Source of the DNA: Candidatus Nanopelagicaceae bacterium
GTDB taxonomy: Bacteria; Actinomycetota; Actinomycetes; Nanopelagicales; Nanopelagicaceae
Reading direction: 5' to 3'
Assembly: GCA_947460855.1 (NCBI GenBank)
Contig: CANHGU010000005.1
Span: 1-32,368, forward strand
Length of the DNA stretch: 32,368 nt
The notes beneath the pieces are model-generated. The model saw only the letters and a list, made by a program, of their open reading frames with translations. It was not told the DNA's origin and ran no database searches. The translations under genes and the position numbers were made by a program. The stretch's first letter is position 1. Each line of letters begins with the position of its first letter. Of the stretch, positions 24,475-32,368 are shown one piece after another.

Positions 24475-25255
24475 GAGAAGAAACCTTATTGGTTAGTGAA
24501 CCTAAACCATCAATCGCCACAGTAATTGTTGCTCCGGCAGGCATGGGACCAATACCTGCCGGTGTGCCAGTCAGAATAACATCGCCGGGAAGTAGTGTCA
24601 TCACATTTGTAACAAACTCTATGATTTGTGGAACCTTAAATATCATCTCTGAAAGAACTGAATCTTGTTTAACTTCACCATTTAGTGTTGCTGTAATTTT
24701 CTGACCTGATGGAACAAACTCGGTTTCAATCCAAGGTCCAAGTGGGCAAAATGTGTCAAAGCCTTTCGCGCGACTCCACTGCCCATCTTTCTTTTGAAGA
24801 TCTCGAGCAGTGACATCGTTGGCTAGTGTGTATCCATAGATAACATCCTTAGCTTTTGCAGCCGGAACCTCCTTGCAAATTCGACCAATCACAACTGCTA
24901 GCTCTGCTTCATGATCGACTCGCTCGCTCATTCTTGGCCACACAATTGTTTCATTGGGCCCAATTACTGTTGTATTTGGTTTAATAAAAATGATTGGTTC
25001 ACTTGGAACAGCTGAGTCCATTTCTGCAGCATGATCAGCATAATTTTTACCGATACAAACGACTTTGCTGCGAGGTATTACAGGTGCAAGTAATTTAACT
25101 TCACTCAGTTTTAAGCTTTTCTCCTGTGGAACTATTCCAGAATAAATTGGATCACCGCGTAAAACTAATATTGAATCTTTATCATTAAGCACCCCAAATA
25201 ATGGATCAGTTCCAACTCCTAGCTCGACCGGAGCTGAAAACCTTACTATGCGCAT
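24461..25255 (-). CDS. Fumarylacetoacetate hydrolase family protein
   Basis: A 264-residue enzyme of the FAH superfamily, members of which cleave or decarboxylate acylpyruvates or oxaloacetate. Metal ligands are visible in ERVDHEAELAVVIG (two Glu) and LANDVTARDLQ (Asp). CIGKNYADHAAEM, PLGPWIETEF and LTGTPAGIGPM complete the fold. The N-terminal ~55 residues are a small extra domain typical of the type that starts MRIVRF. Substrate is unknown. Adjacency to gltX is shared with Streptomyces and others, and the two genes overlap. Confidence 0.93.
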   Translation of the reverse strand: MRIVRFSAPVELGVGTDPLFGVLNDKDSILVLRGDPIYSGIVPQEKSLKLSEVKLLAPVIPRSKVVCIGKNYADHAAEMDSAVPSEPIIFIKPNTTVIGPNETIVWPRMSERVDHEAELAVVIGRICKEVPAAKAKDVIYGYTLANDVTARDLQKKDGQWSRAKGFDTFCPLGPWIETEFVPSGQKITATLNGEVKQDSVLSEMIFKVPQIIEFVTNVMTLLPGDVILTGTPAGIGPMPAGATITVAIDGLGSLTNKVSSRVQQ

Positions 25256-25264
25256 TAGAGCATC

Positions 25265-26560
25265 TTACAACTGATCTGTTGTCTTATTAGTTTCAGCTAT
25301 TTTTTCAACTAACACTGTAGCAATTCGGTGGCGTCGACCTACCGGGCGTTCTGCAGTTAGTTTCCAACCAGGAACAGATATTGTGCTCCCCGGAATGGGA
25401 ACACGACCTAGATGTTTAGCGATTAATCCCCCAATTGTGTCTACATCTTCAATTTCGTCTTGAGTAAATTCAGTCCCAAATTTTTCAGCAAAATCTTCAA
25501 CGTGAAGTCTGGCTGAGATTCGAGCCTTTTCTTTATTTAACCATTCAATTTCTTCAGTTTCATTATCGTCGTATTCGTCTGCAATTTCTCCTACGATCTC
25601 CTCCAAAATATCTTCAATGGTAATAAGCCCGGCAGTTCCACCATACTCATCAACAACAATTGCCATATGAATTTGGTCGCGTTGCATTTGCTTTAGTAGC
25701 TCATCTGCTGTTTTTGTTTCTGGAACAAATGTGGCATTACGCAAGTGATCTTTAACATTTTCATTTTGTTCTGCATCGCGATTTTCATGAACTCTCTTTG
25801 CTAAATCCTTTACGTAGGCAATTCCAACAACATTATCTAAATTATCTGAAATTACGGGTATTCGCGTAAAACCTGAGCGAAGGGCAAGCGACAAACCCTG
25901 ACGAAGATTTTTTCCAGATTCAATCCAAACCATCTCAGTTCTTGGCACCATTAACTCTCTGACCATTGTTTCGCCAAGATCGAAAACTGAGTGAATCATT
26001 TCTCGCTCAGATTCTTCGACGAACCCGCTCTCACGTGCTTGGTCAACCAAATCACGAAACTCAGCCTCATTTGAAAATGGTCCTGTTTTAAATCCCTTAC
26101 CAGGCGTTATTGCATTGCCAATTTTGATTAACAAACTAGTTAATGGACCAAGTAGTTTTGAAAGTACATCAGCTGCTATTACCGCTGGGGTAGACCAGGA
26201 AACTGCATTTTGCTTTCCGAGAGTTCTTGGTCCAACACCAACAAATATATATGAGATAGCAACCATTAAAATGATTGTTTGCGCTAAAGCTAGGGTTTCA
26301 TTTTTATTTGCCTCAATGAATAGTGATGCCACAAGTACAGTTGCAGTTAATTCACAGCTCTTACGAACTAATAGTAAAACATTTAAATATCTGGCAGGAT
26401 TTTCGGTAAATCTAGCAAAACGCTTTGATAATTTAGGTTTCTTTTCAACAATTTCTTCAATTAATAACCTGGATATAGAGGTAAGTGCAGACTCACTACC
26501 TGCTAAAAATCCAGCGAAAACTAATAGAAAGAAAACTGAAATTAATGTGAATATGCTCAT
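25265..26560 (-). CDS. CNNM/CorC-type membrane protein with CBS domains
   Basis: A 431-residue protein annotated in many genomes as hemolysin or magnesium/cobalt efflux. The N-terminal DUF21 domain (about 1-180) has three or four hydrophobic segments, starting SIFTLISVFFLLVFAGFLAG, with the SESALTSISR motif. Two CBS domains follow (about 205-335; MVPRTEMVWIE, GFTRIPVISDN and VVDEYGGTAGLITIEDILEE), then an HlyC/CorC C-terminal domain (VDTIGGLIAKHLGRVP). I chose the ATG that overlaps the ybeY stop (ATGA); an ATG five codons upstream (26575) is possible. Magnesium transport is the likely role by family. Confidence 0.93.
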   Translation of the reverse strand: MSIFTLISVFFLLVFAGFLAGSESALTSISRLLIEEIVEKKPKLSKRFARFTENPARYLNVLLLVRKSCELTATVLVASLFIEANKNETLALAQTIILMVAISYIFVGVGPRTLGKQNAVSWSTPAVIAADVLSKLLGPLTSLLIKIGNAITPGKGFKTGPFSNEAEFRDLVDQARESGFVEESEREMIHSVFDLGETMVRELMVPRTEMVWIESGKNLRQGLSLALRSGFTRIPVISDNLDNVVGIAYVKDLAKRVHENRDAEQNENVKDHLRNATFVPETKTADELLKQMQRDQIHMAIVVDEYGGTAGLITIEDILEEIVGEIADEYDDNETEEIEWLNKEKARISARLHVEDFAEKFGTEFTQDEIEDVDTIGGLIAKHLGRVPIPGSTISVPGWKLTAERPVGRRHRIATVLVEKIAETNKTTDQL

Positions 26561-26994
26561 GAATTTGTTCGCCATTGCATTAAGAAGTCCTCTTGAAGAG
26601 CAAACATTACTTTTTCTTCTGAAAGTTCTTCATGATCAAATCCGAGAAGATGTAGCACGCCATGGACTGTAAGTAATTCAAGTTCCATCTCCAAGGATTG
26701 CTTACCATTCTTGCTAGCAAACTCTGGGCAGAGGACGATATCCCCAACTACTCCAGGGCCATTTTTTGCAGAATTTGGTTTCAATTCATCCATTGGGAAT
26801 GATAAAACATCGGTTGGGCCAGGTAAATCCATCCATTTTAAATGTAGTTGAGCCATTTCTTCTTCTGTTACTAACCGAATTGCTAACTCAGATTCTGAGT
26901 GAATCCCAAGCTTAGTAAGGGCAAATTCAGCAATTGATTGAATACCAATTTCATCGCAATTGTAATTAGAATTATTCTCTAAATCTATTTTCAT
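26557..26994 (-). CDS. ybeY: Endoribonuclease YbeY
   Basis: Zinc-dependent RNase involved in 16S rRNA 3'-end maturation and 70S quality control. It is 145 residues from MKIDLENNSNYN. The signature LPGPTDVLSFPMDE and the metal triad HGVLHLLGFDH (His111, His115, His121) are complete. Longer in-frame starts exist inside phoH but add sequence foreign to the family. It lies 25 bases after phoH, with a small hairpin in the gap, and overlaps the CNNM-type gene. The phoH-ybeY-CNNM order is conserved across many bacteria. Confidence 0.96.
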   Translation of the reverse strand: MKIDLENNSNYNCDEIGIQSIAEFALTKLGIHSESELAIRLVTEEEMAQLHLKWMDLPGPTDVLSFPMDELKPNSAKNGPGVVGDIVLCPEFASKNGKQSLEMELELLTVHGVLHLLGFDHEELSEEKVMFALQEDFLMQWRTNS

Positions 26995-27001
26995 AAGTGT
27001 C

Positions 27002-27017
27002 GGCTCAGTTCTGAGCC
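27002..27017 (-). other. Hairpin between phoH and ybeY
   Basis: GGCTCA-GAAC-TGAGCC is a perfect 6-bp stem with a GAAC loop, located three bases after the phoH stop and seven before the ybeY ATG. No T run follows. It occupies the place where a ybeY ribosome binding site would be. Confidence 0.4.
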
Positions 27018-27019
27018 AA

Positions 27020-28018
27020 TTAACGATCACCTTTTCCGCTTCGAATTGGAAAAGTAGATTTTGTAATATTCTGATCCCAATTTCCATATGCCGTAACAAT
27101 GTCTCCGACTAATCGATTTCTTACTACATCCTCGGCGGTTAAATGCATGAAGGAAATATCATCTACCTCGTTAAGAATATCCTGGACAATCTTTAGGCCA
27201 GATTGAGAATTATTAGGCAAATCAATTTGAGTAACATCGCCAGTAACTACCATCTTTGATCCAAAACCAAGTCTGGTAAGAAACATCTTCATTTGCTCTG
27301 CCGTTGTATTTTGGGCTTCATCTAAAATAATGAATGCATCGTTTAGAGTTCTGCCTCTCATGTACGCAAGTGGGGCAACCTCTATAACTCCCGAGTTCAT
27401 CAAACGAGGAATTGCATCTTGATCAATCATGTCATGCAGGGCATCAAAGAGTGGGCGAAGATAAGGATCAATTTTTTCATGAAGTGTTCCAGGAAGAAAT
27501 CCCAATCTTTCACCTGCTTCAACTGCTGGTCTTGTCAAAATTATTCTGTTAACTTGCTTAGATTGTAGAGACTGAATCGCTTTTGCCATGGCTAAATACG
27601 TTTTACCAGAACCAGCAGGGCCAATTCCAAAAGTAATAGTATTGCTATCAATTGCATCAACATACTTCTTTTGGTTCGCAGTTTTCGGGCGAATTGTCTT
27701 GCCTCGATTACTTAATATATTCAAAGATAAAACCTCAGCTGGGTGTTCAGTTGGATCCTGTTTTATCATACCGATCGATCTGCTAACCATATCGCTGTTT
27801 AAATTTTGACCACTTCGTAAAATAGTAATTAATTCTTCAACTAAACCTTCAAACTGCTTAGAAACTTCAATCTCGCCTTTAACGTAAATTTCATTTCCGC
27901 GCACCGTAATAGCAAGTTGAGGAAATTGATTTTCTAAAATCCTTAAGTAAGAATCACCAGGCCCAACAAGTGCGACCATAGGAAATACGGTCGGAACTTT
28001 AATTACGATTGGCTCCAT
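27020..28018 (-). CDS. phoH: PhoH-like ATPase
   Basis: Cytosolic P-loop protein of the PhoH/YbeZ family, often partnered with YbeY in RNA metabolism. From the chosen ATG it has 332 residues. The N-terminal ~105 residues hold a small KH-like region. Walker A is GPAGSGKT (133-140), followed by LTRPAVEAGERLGFLPG, RGRTLNDAFIILDEAQN (Walker B, 233-237) and VTGDVTQIDLP. An upstream in-frame start (28069) would overlap the HIT gene and adds an untypical MGVDHSLGHP. TAGAAT seven bases before the ATG and no ribosome binding site suggest a leaderless or internal start. Confidence 0.96.
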   Translation of the reverse strand: MEPIVIKVPTVFPMVALVGPGDSYLRILENQFPQLAITVRGNEIYVKGEIEVSKQFEGLVEELITILRSGQNLNSDMVSRSIGMIKQDPTEHPAEVLSLNILSNRGKTIRPKTANQKKYVDAIDSNTITFGIGPAGSGKTYLAMAKAIQSLQSKQVNRIILTRPAVEAGERLGFLPGTLHEKIDPYLRPLFDALHDMIDQDAIPRLMNSGVIEVAPLAYMRGRTLNDAFIILDEAQNTTAEQMKMFLTRLGFGSKMVVTGDVTQIDLPNNSQSGLKIVQDILNEVDDISFMHLTAEDVVRNRLVGDIVTAYGNWDQNITKSTFPIRSGKGDR

Positions 28019-28025
28019 TAATCTG

Positions 28026-28031
28026 ATTCTA
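28026..28031 (-). promoter_or_regulatory. Candidate -10 element for phoH
   Basis: TAGAAT sits seven bases before the phoH ATG, in the 16-base gap after the HIT gene stop. No clear -35 is seen. The same hexamer with nearly the same spacing precedes plsC. It could give a leaderless phoH-ybeY mRNA inside the hrcA-dnaJ operon. Confidence 0.35.
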
Positions 28032-28034
28032 TAT

Positions 28035-28370
28035 TTAACCGGGTGGCCAAGCGAATGGTCTACCCCCAAGGAGGTGAAGGTGAGCGTGAAATACAGATTG
28101 CCCCGCAGCAGCTCCAGTGTTCACATTTAACCGATAACTACCTAAGCCAGATTCCAAGGCAATTTCTCCTGCAGCCTTAAAAATTTCCCCAACTAAACTT
28201 AAATCATTACTCGCAACCTCTGCCATATTCTCATAATGCTGATTTGGAATTATTAATATGTGAGTGGGAGCTTGCGGTGTAATATCATTAAAAGCGGTTG
28301 TTAATTCAGTTCTCTTAACTATATTGGCGGGTATTTGGCCAGCAACAATTTTACAGAACAAACAATCCAC
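28035..28370 (-). CDS. HIT family nucleotide-binding protein
   Basis: A 111-residue histidine triad protein of the HINT branch, which hydrolyse purine nucleoside phosphoramidates. The start MDCLFCKIVAGQIPANIV, the middle FNDITPQAPTHILIIPNQH and the catalytic VFHAHLHLLGG (His95, His97, His99) are all typical. The substrate in the cell is unknown. It begins with GTG one base after the rsmE stop and precedes phoH. Confidence 0.96.
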   Translation of the reverse strand: MDCLFCKIVAGQIPANIVKRTELTTAFNDITPQAPTHILIIPNQHYENMAEVASNDLSLVGEIFKAAGEIALESGLGSYRLNVNTGAAAGQSVFHAHLHLLGGRPFAWPPG

Positions 28371-28371
28371 A

Positions 28372-29088
28372 TTACCACCGCCCTAACTTAGTTTGAATTG
28401 CAGCAAGTGCAGCAATACCAGCATGGGCTGATCGTAGTACTGGTTCACCTAACTTAACTATATTTGCATTTGCTGATTTAAAAATATTCAATTCCTCACT
28501 AGAAATACCACCCTCTGGTCCTATGATCAAATAAACAACTGATACTGCTGAAGGAATAGATATATTTGAGAACTTAATCTTAGCCTCTTCGTGAAGAACT
28601 AAAATCAAATCATCACTGTTCACCTGAGTAACGAATTGTTTAGCACTAACAACTCCATCTAGCTTAGGTATCCGAACTCTTCTAGATTGTTTACAAGCTT
28701 CTTTAATTGTAATTCTCCACTTTTTATCTGAATCTATTTGCCATTTACTAATAGAGCGGTCTGACTGCCAGGGAATAATTCGATCAACACCAGCCACTGT
28801 AATTAGCTCGAGCATTTCTTTATTTCTGTCGGATTTTGTTACTGCCTGTACTAAGACAATCTCTGGTTTTTGTTCACTTTCTACGCCACGAGAAGTTATT
28901 TGAATACCTAAAGTTTTTTTATTTTTTTCGATAATTGGACCAGATACCCAAGTTCCAGTCCCATCGGAGATTTTAATTTCTTCACCAATTTCAAGTCTCA
29001 ATACTTTTATCGCATGATTGGCTTCATCTCCTAATAAAACCTGTGAATCTTTACCGTCTAAATTATCTACAAAAAATAAAGATAACAC
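28372..29088 (-). CDS. rsmE: 16S rRNA (uracil-1498-N3)-methyltransferase
   Basis: SPOUT-class methyltransferase acting on the 30S subunit. It has 238 residues. It has an N-terminal PUA-like region with DEANHAIKVLRLEIGEEIKI, then SDRNKEMLELITVAGVDRI and KEACKQSRRVRIP, and the SAM-binding knot IGPEGGISSEEL plus LGEPVLRSAHAGIAALAAI. The last differs from the common LR-T-E-TA form, as in other actinobacteria. GTG overlaps the dnaJ stop by one base (TAGTG). The dnaJ-rsmE-HIT-phoH-ybeY order is widely conserved. Confidence 0.96.
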   Translation of the reverse strand: MLSLFFVDNLDGKDSQVLLGDEANHAIKVLRLEIGEEIKISDGTGTWVSGPIIEKNKKTLGIQITSRGVESEQKPEIVLVQAVTKSDRNKEMLELITVAGVDRIIPWQSDRSISKWQIDSDKKWRITIKEACKQSRRVRIPKLDGVVSAKQFVTQVNSDDLILVLHEEAKIKFSNISIPSAVSVVYLIIGPEGGISSEELNIFKSANANIVKLGEPVLRSAHAGIAALAAIQTKLGRW

Positions 29089-30194
29089 TAGCGAAATGCA
29101 TTTCTTACTTTGCCAAAAAATCCTTCATCATGGGTTTTATGAATTGCAACTTTTCCTGATTCTTCATTACGTAGCTGCGCAAATTTATAAAGTAAATCGC
29201 TTTGCTCCTTATTCAATTTATTTGGGATCGTTACCTCGATATGCACGATTAAATCTCCTCTGCCAGAACCACGTAATTTAGTCACGCCAAGGCCACGCAT
29301 TAAAACTGTAGAGCCACTTTGAGTTCCCTCTTTAATTTCAACCTTTTGCTTGCCATCCAAAGTATCAATTTCAATTGAAGTTCCGAGTGCGGCAGACGCC
29401 ATAGGAATTGCAATTGATATATGTAGGTCATTGTTTTCGCGGATAAGAAAGTCATGGGGAGTTTCAACTATCTCGACATACAAGTCACCAGCTGGGCCAC
29501 CACCTGGGCCAATCTCACCTTGACCACTAAGTTGAATTCGATTACCAGTCTCTACACCTGCCGGAATCTTTATTGGAATACTTTTTCGAGATCGAACTCG
29601 CCCATCGCCAGCACACTCACCACAGGGATCAGAAATTACTGAACCAAAACCTTGGCAACTTGCACATGGCCTACTGGTCATAACCTGACCTAATATTGAC
29701 CTTGCAACTTGTTGAGTCTCGCCTCTACCCTTACAAATATCACAAGTTCTTGGTTTTGAATTATTAGCACAGCCAGTACCAGAGCATTTAGTACATGCAA
29801 TTGCTGTTTCAACATTTAATTCTCGATCGCAACCAAATGCTGCTTCTTTAAGATCTACTTCAACTCTTATCAATGCATCTTGACCAGGCCTAGTTCTTGG
29901 CCGCGGACCTCGCTGTTGGCCACCACCAAAGAAGGCATCCATAATGTCACCGAAGCCAAAACCGGCGTTGCCAAAGCCACCACCAAAGCTGCTTCCGCCA
30001 ACATCATAGTTTTGCCGTTTGTCTGGATCGCTTAATACTTCATACGCTGCAGTAATCTCTTTAAACTTTTCAGACATCTTTGGATCCGGATTAACATCTG
30101 GGTGGTAACTTCTAGCTAATTTTCGATATGCCTTTTTAATATCATCAAAACTTGCATCTCTATCAACGCCAAGTGTTTCGTATAAATCAGCCAT
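29088..30194 (-). CDS. dnaJ: Chaperone protein DnaJ (class A)
   Basis: Hsp40 co-chaperone that delivers substrates to DnaK and stimulates its ATPase. It has 368 residues: a J domain with HPD at 31-33, a Gly/Phe-rich linker (65-93), and four CxxCxGxG zinc repeats (Cys134/137, 151/154, 177/180, 191/194), followed by the beta-domains and dimerisation end. It follows hrcA by three bases and is the actinobacterial dnaJ2-type gene separate from the dnaK operon. The GGAG within the end of hrcA may serve as its ribosome binding site. Confidence 0.98.
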   Translation of the reverse strand: MADLYETLGVDRDASFDDIKKAYRKLARSYHPDVNPDPKMSEKFKEITAAYEVLSDPDKRQNYDVGGSSFGGGFGNAGFGFGDIMDAFFGGGQQRGPRPRTRPGQDALIRVEVDLKEAAFGCDRELNVETAIACTKCSGTGCANNSKPRTCDICKGRGETQQVARSILGQVMTSRPCASCQGFGSVISDPCGECAGDGRVRSRKSIPIKIPAGVETGNRIQLSGQGEIGPGGGPAGDLYVEIVETPHDFLIRENNDLHISIAIPMASAALGTSIEIDTLDGKQKVEIKEGTQSGSTVLMRGLGVTKLRGSGRGDLIVHIEVTIPNKLNKEQSDLLYKFAQLRNEESGKVAIHKTHDEGFFGKVRNAFR

Positions 30195-30197
30195 CTT

Positions 30198-31211
30198 CTA
30201 TTTACTCTCCGTCAAAAATCTACCAACATAATTTGCAACTGCATTTACTGCTGAAATAGAAGCCGCGTAATCCATTCGCGTGGGCCCTAAAATTCCAAGT
30301 GCACCAAAATCCGCATAACCAACTGAGACTAAACTTGTTTTTTGCAAACTCTTTTCACTTTGTTCATCACCTATCTGTACTCTGACTGATGAATCTGTCC
30401 CAGAAAGCAATCTAAGTAGTACGACCTGCTCTTCAAGAGCCTCTAAAATTGGATGGATACTATTCGATAGCTCTTGATTTGCTCTTGCTAGATTTGATGT
30501 GCCTGCTAGTACTACCTTTTCTTCTGGATGCTCAATGGTCATCTCAATTAAAGTTGCAATAACTACCATAACACTTGACTTGTCATTGCCGCGATGGGCG
30601 CTAGCAAGTGCATCTAACTTTGAAGCAACATTAGACAAAGATTGAGTCGCTATTGCTGAGTTAAGCTTTTTGTGTAAATCAGATAGTGAAGACTCTGTAA
30701 TATCAAATGGTAACTCAACCATTCTTTGTTCGACTCGACCAGTATCTGTAATAAGCACAATCATTACACGGGATGGATTTAGCAGGACTAATTCTATGTG
30801 CCTAACTTTAGCTTTTATTAATGATGGGTACTGAACAACTGCGACTTGCTTTGTTACCTGTGCCAATAAACGTACAGTGCGAGAAATAACATCATCTAAA
30901 TCTGTTGCGCCTTCAAGAAAATTTTCAATTGCTTTTCGCTCAGAGTTTGAAAGAGGTTTGATCTTTGCAAGTTGATCAACAAATACTCTATAACCTTTAT
31001 TAGTAGGTATACGACCTGCACTTGTATGAGGTTGCTTAATCAACCCTGCATCTTCTAATACAGACATCTCATTACGAATAGTTGCAGGAGAGATTCCAAG
31101 TCCAGTACGAGAGGCAATTGTCTTTGAGCCAACCGGCTCTTCCGTGGCAACATACTCATCAACTATTGCTTTTAAAATCTCAAGTTGCCTACCTGCCATT
31201 GTGCTACTCAT
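30198..31211 (-). CDS. hrcA: Heat-inducible transcription repressor HrcA
   Basis: Represses groEL-type heat-shock genes by binding CIRCE repeats. It has 337 residues. The N-terminal winged helix shows RQLEILKAIVDEYVATEEPV, KTIASRTGLGISPATIRNEM and QPHTSAGRIPTNKGYRVFVD. The C-terminal GAF-like domain ends SVGYADFGALGILGPTRMDY. Two in-frame ATGs (31211 and 31199) are possible; the second matches the usual MAGRQLEIL start. I see no CIRCE repeat near it, so it is probably not autoregulated here. It starts twelve bases after hemW. Confidence 0.96.
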   Translation of the reverse strand: MSSTMAGRQLEILKAIVDEYVATEEPVGSKTIASRTGLGISPATIRNEMSVLEDAGLIKQPHTSAGRIPTNKGYRVFVDQLAKIKPLSNSERKAIENFLEGATDLDDVISRTVRLLAQVTKQVAVVQYPSLIKAKVRHIELVLLNPSRVMIVLITDTGRVEQRMVELPFDITESSLSDLHKKLNSAIATQSLSNVASKLDALASAHRGNDKSSVMVVIATLIEMTIEHPEEKVVLAGTSNLARANQELSNSIHPILEALEEQVVLLRLLSGTDSSVRVQIGDEQSEKSLQKTSLVSVGYADFGALGILGPTRMDYAASISAVNAVANYVGRFLTESK

Positions 31212-31223
31212 ATGCCAACGCTA

Positions 31224-32368
31224 CTACACCATTATTTCGCGGACGATTCGGTCTGCAATAAGGCGCCCACTTAAAGTCAGGGTTGCTCTACCTTGATTCC
31301 AGTTTTCTTGGTCAAGATGTCCGCTGCCTACATATCCGGAAAGCTCTGAGATTTGTTGCTCATTTAGAGAGTTCTTTGCTACTCCACTTGGTAACCTAAA
31401 TGAGAGCATCAACCGCTCACTTTCTCTCTGTGAAAGATCTAGCACCTCTGAATCCAAAACTGCAGTTAAACCTGATTCAATTTTTTGTCTATATAAATTT
31501 GGGTGCTTAACATTCCAAAACCTTTTGCCATTTAAATGAGAATGGGCCCCTGGTCCTATACCCCACCAGTTATTCCCATGCCAATAAGCCAAATTATGTT
31601 TGCTTTGAGAATTAACTTTTGCCCAATTACTAAGTTCATACCAATTAAATCCTGCTTTTGAAAATGCTTTATCAGCCATTATGTACTTTTCGGCTGATAA
31701 ATCATCATCTGGTTTATTGACTTCACCACGCTTTATTTGAGAAGCAAGTTTCGTACCTTCTTCAACAATTAAAGCGTAGGCAGATATATGGGAAATTGGT
31801 AATGATAACGCGGACTCAATTGAGTATTGCCAATCAGTTTTACTCTCGCCGGGAGTTCCATAAATAAGATCAACTGAGATCTCTTCAAATCCAACCTGGC
31901 TAGCCCAATTACATACTTGAATTAAGTTCGCTGGATTGTGGGTTCGATCCAATGTCTCTAACACATGGGGAACTGCAGATTGCATTCCAAATGAAATTCG
32001 ATTCACGCCAACTTTCAGGAATTGATCTAGCTTATCTTTAGTAACTGAATCTGGGTTAACTTCTAGAGTTATTTCAGCATTCTTTTCTAATTCATAGTTT
32101 TCTTTTACTGCAGCAATAGCACGACCAATATCAGATGGCTCCATGAGTGATGGTGTTCCTCCGCCAAAAAATATTGAGGGAACAAGCACATCACCTTCAA
32201 TTTGGTTTCGGGTAAATTGGATTTCTTTAATAGCTAAATCAATGTAAGAGTTTGATATCTCTTTTAACCCTTCGGTTAGTTGCAATTCAGCTGGAGTGTA
32301 AGTATTGAAGTCGCAATAGCCACAGCGTTTAACGCAGTAAGGAATATGAATATAGAATGCAAGATTCA
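31224..32368 (-). CDS. hemW: Radical SAM heme chaperone HemW (5' end outside window)
   Basis: Radical SAM protein related to coproporphyrinogen dehydrogenase HemN but acting as a heme chaperone. The reading frame stays open to the right edge, so the extreme N-terminus is missing. The edge contains FYIHIPYCVKRCGYCDFN, with the CxxxCxxC cluster that binds [4Fe-4S]. Further signatures are FFGGGTPSLM, EVNPDSVTKDKL, FGMQSAVPHVL, DLIYGTPGES and KHNLAYWHGNNWWGIGPGAHS, the HNxxYW motif typical of HemW. The lepA-hemW-hrcA order is common, so lepA may lie just to the right. Confidence 0.96.
   Translation of the reverse strand, partial: NLAFYIHIPYCVKRCGYCDFNTYTPAELQLTEGLKEISNSYIDLAIKEIQFTRNQIEGDVLVPSIFFGGGTPSLMEPSDIGRAIAAVKENYELEKNAEITLEVNPDSVTKDKLDQFLKVGVNRISFGMQSAVPHVLETLDRTHNPANLIQVCNWASQVGFEEISVDLIYGTPGESKTDWQYSIESALSLPISHISAYALIVEEGTKLASQIKRGEVNKPDDDLSAEKYIMADKAFSKAGFNWYELSNWAKVNSQSKHNLAYWHGNNWWGIGPGAHSHLNGKRFWNVKHPNLYRQKIESGLTAVLDSEVLDLSQRESERLMLSFRLPSGVAKNSLNEQQISELSGYVGSGHLDQENWNQGRATLTLSGRLIADRIVREIMV

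Noticed and set aside
26995-27099. N-terminal extension of ybeY into phoH (180 residues)
   Set aside because: The extra 35 residues are out-of-frame phoH sequence and do not resemble YbeY.
28019-28069. N-terminal extension of phoH into the HIT gene
   Set aside because: The added 17 residues come from the 3' end of the HIT gene in another frame, and the family start MEPIVIKVP is available.
31212-31223. CIRCE operator before hrcA or dnaJ
   Set aside because: No TTAGCACTC-N9-GAGTGCTAA-like repeat found in either upstream region; autoregulation cannot be supported.

Overview
This window looks like a low-GC, streamlined actinobacterial chromosome, most like the freshwater Nanopelagicales (acI / Planktophila-Nanopelagicus type). 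That placement is an inference from gene order and protein style: smc-ftsY-amtB-glnB-ffh-rpsP, coaD-(SepIVA-like)-DUF177-rpmF-rnc-mutM, an IclR regulator divergent from leuCD next to an HU with a lysine-rich tail, and hrcA-dnaJ without dnaK. Genes are tightly packed, often with 1-4 base stop/start overlaps. No stretch longer than 300 bases lacks a gene. I see no insertion sequence, prophage, CRISPR array, rRNA or other accessory island. Nearly everything is on the minus strand; only rpmB, a small Lrp/AsnC-type protein and the IclR regulator are on plus.

Layout from left to right (minus-strand transcription runs right to left). Bases 1-4700 hold the end of the smc operon: rpsP (cut by the window start), ffh, glnB, amtB and ftsY. 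Bases 4700-14050 hold smc, mutM, rnc, rpmF, a DUF177 protein, a SepIVA/DivIVA-like coiled-coil protein, coaD, rsmD and recG. Bases 14050-15780 contain the plus-strand rpmB and a stand-alone Lrp/AsnC ligand-binding domain, flanking thiL. Bases 15780-19320 are a lipid and cell-wall block: a 76-residue membrane protein, a YbaK-type deacylase, ddl, gpsA and plsC. Bases 19320-22870 carry HU, leuD, leuC, the divergent IclR regulator and tRNA-Glu. Bases 22870-32368 carry tRNA-Gln, gltX, an FAH-family hydrolase, a CNNM/CorC-type CBS protein, ybeY, phoH, a HIT protein, rsmE, dnaJ, hrcA and hemW (cut by the window end).

Functionally this is core housekeeping. It covers protein targeting (ffh, ftsY), nitrogen uptake (amtB, glnB), chromosome organisation (smc, HU), repair (mutM, recG), RNA processing and ribosome assembly (rnc, rsmD, rsmE, ybeY, rpmF, rpmB, rpsP), cofactor synthesis (coaD, thiL), the leucine pathway, glutamyl-tRNA charging next to its two substrate tRNAs, and heat-shock control.

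The most striking observation is the SMC protein. Its ATPase head halves and both coiled-coil arms are present at normal lengths, but the roughly 150-residue hinge dimerisation domain appears to be absent and replaced by a short turn. Other points of note are rnc apparently starting at CTG, no glnD beside glnB, GlnR-like half-sites before amtB, a hairpin-rich leader before rpsP, an 11-bp bulged palindrome before the Lrp-like gene, and several genes with a -10-like hexamer 6-7 bases before the start codon and no Shine-Dalgarno, suggesting leaderless mRNAs.
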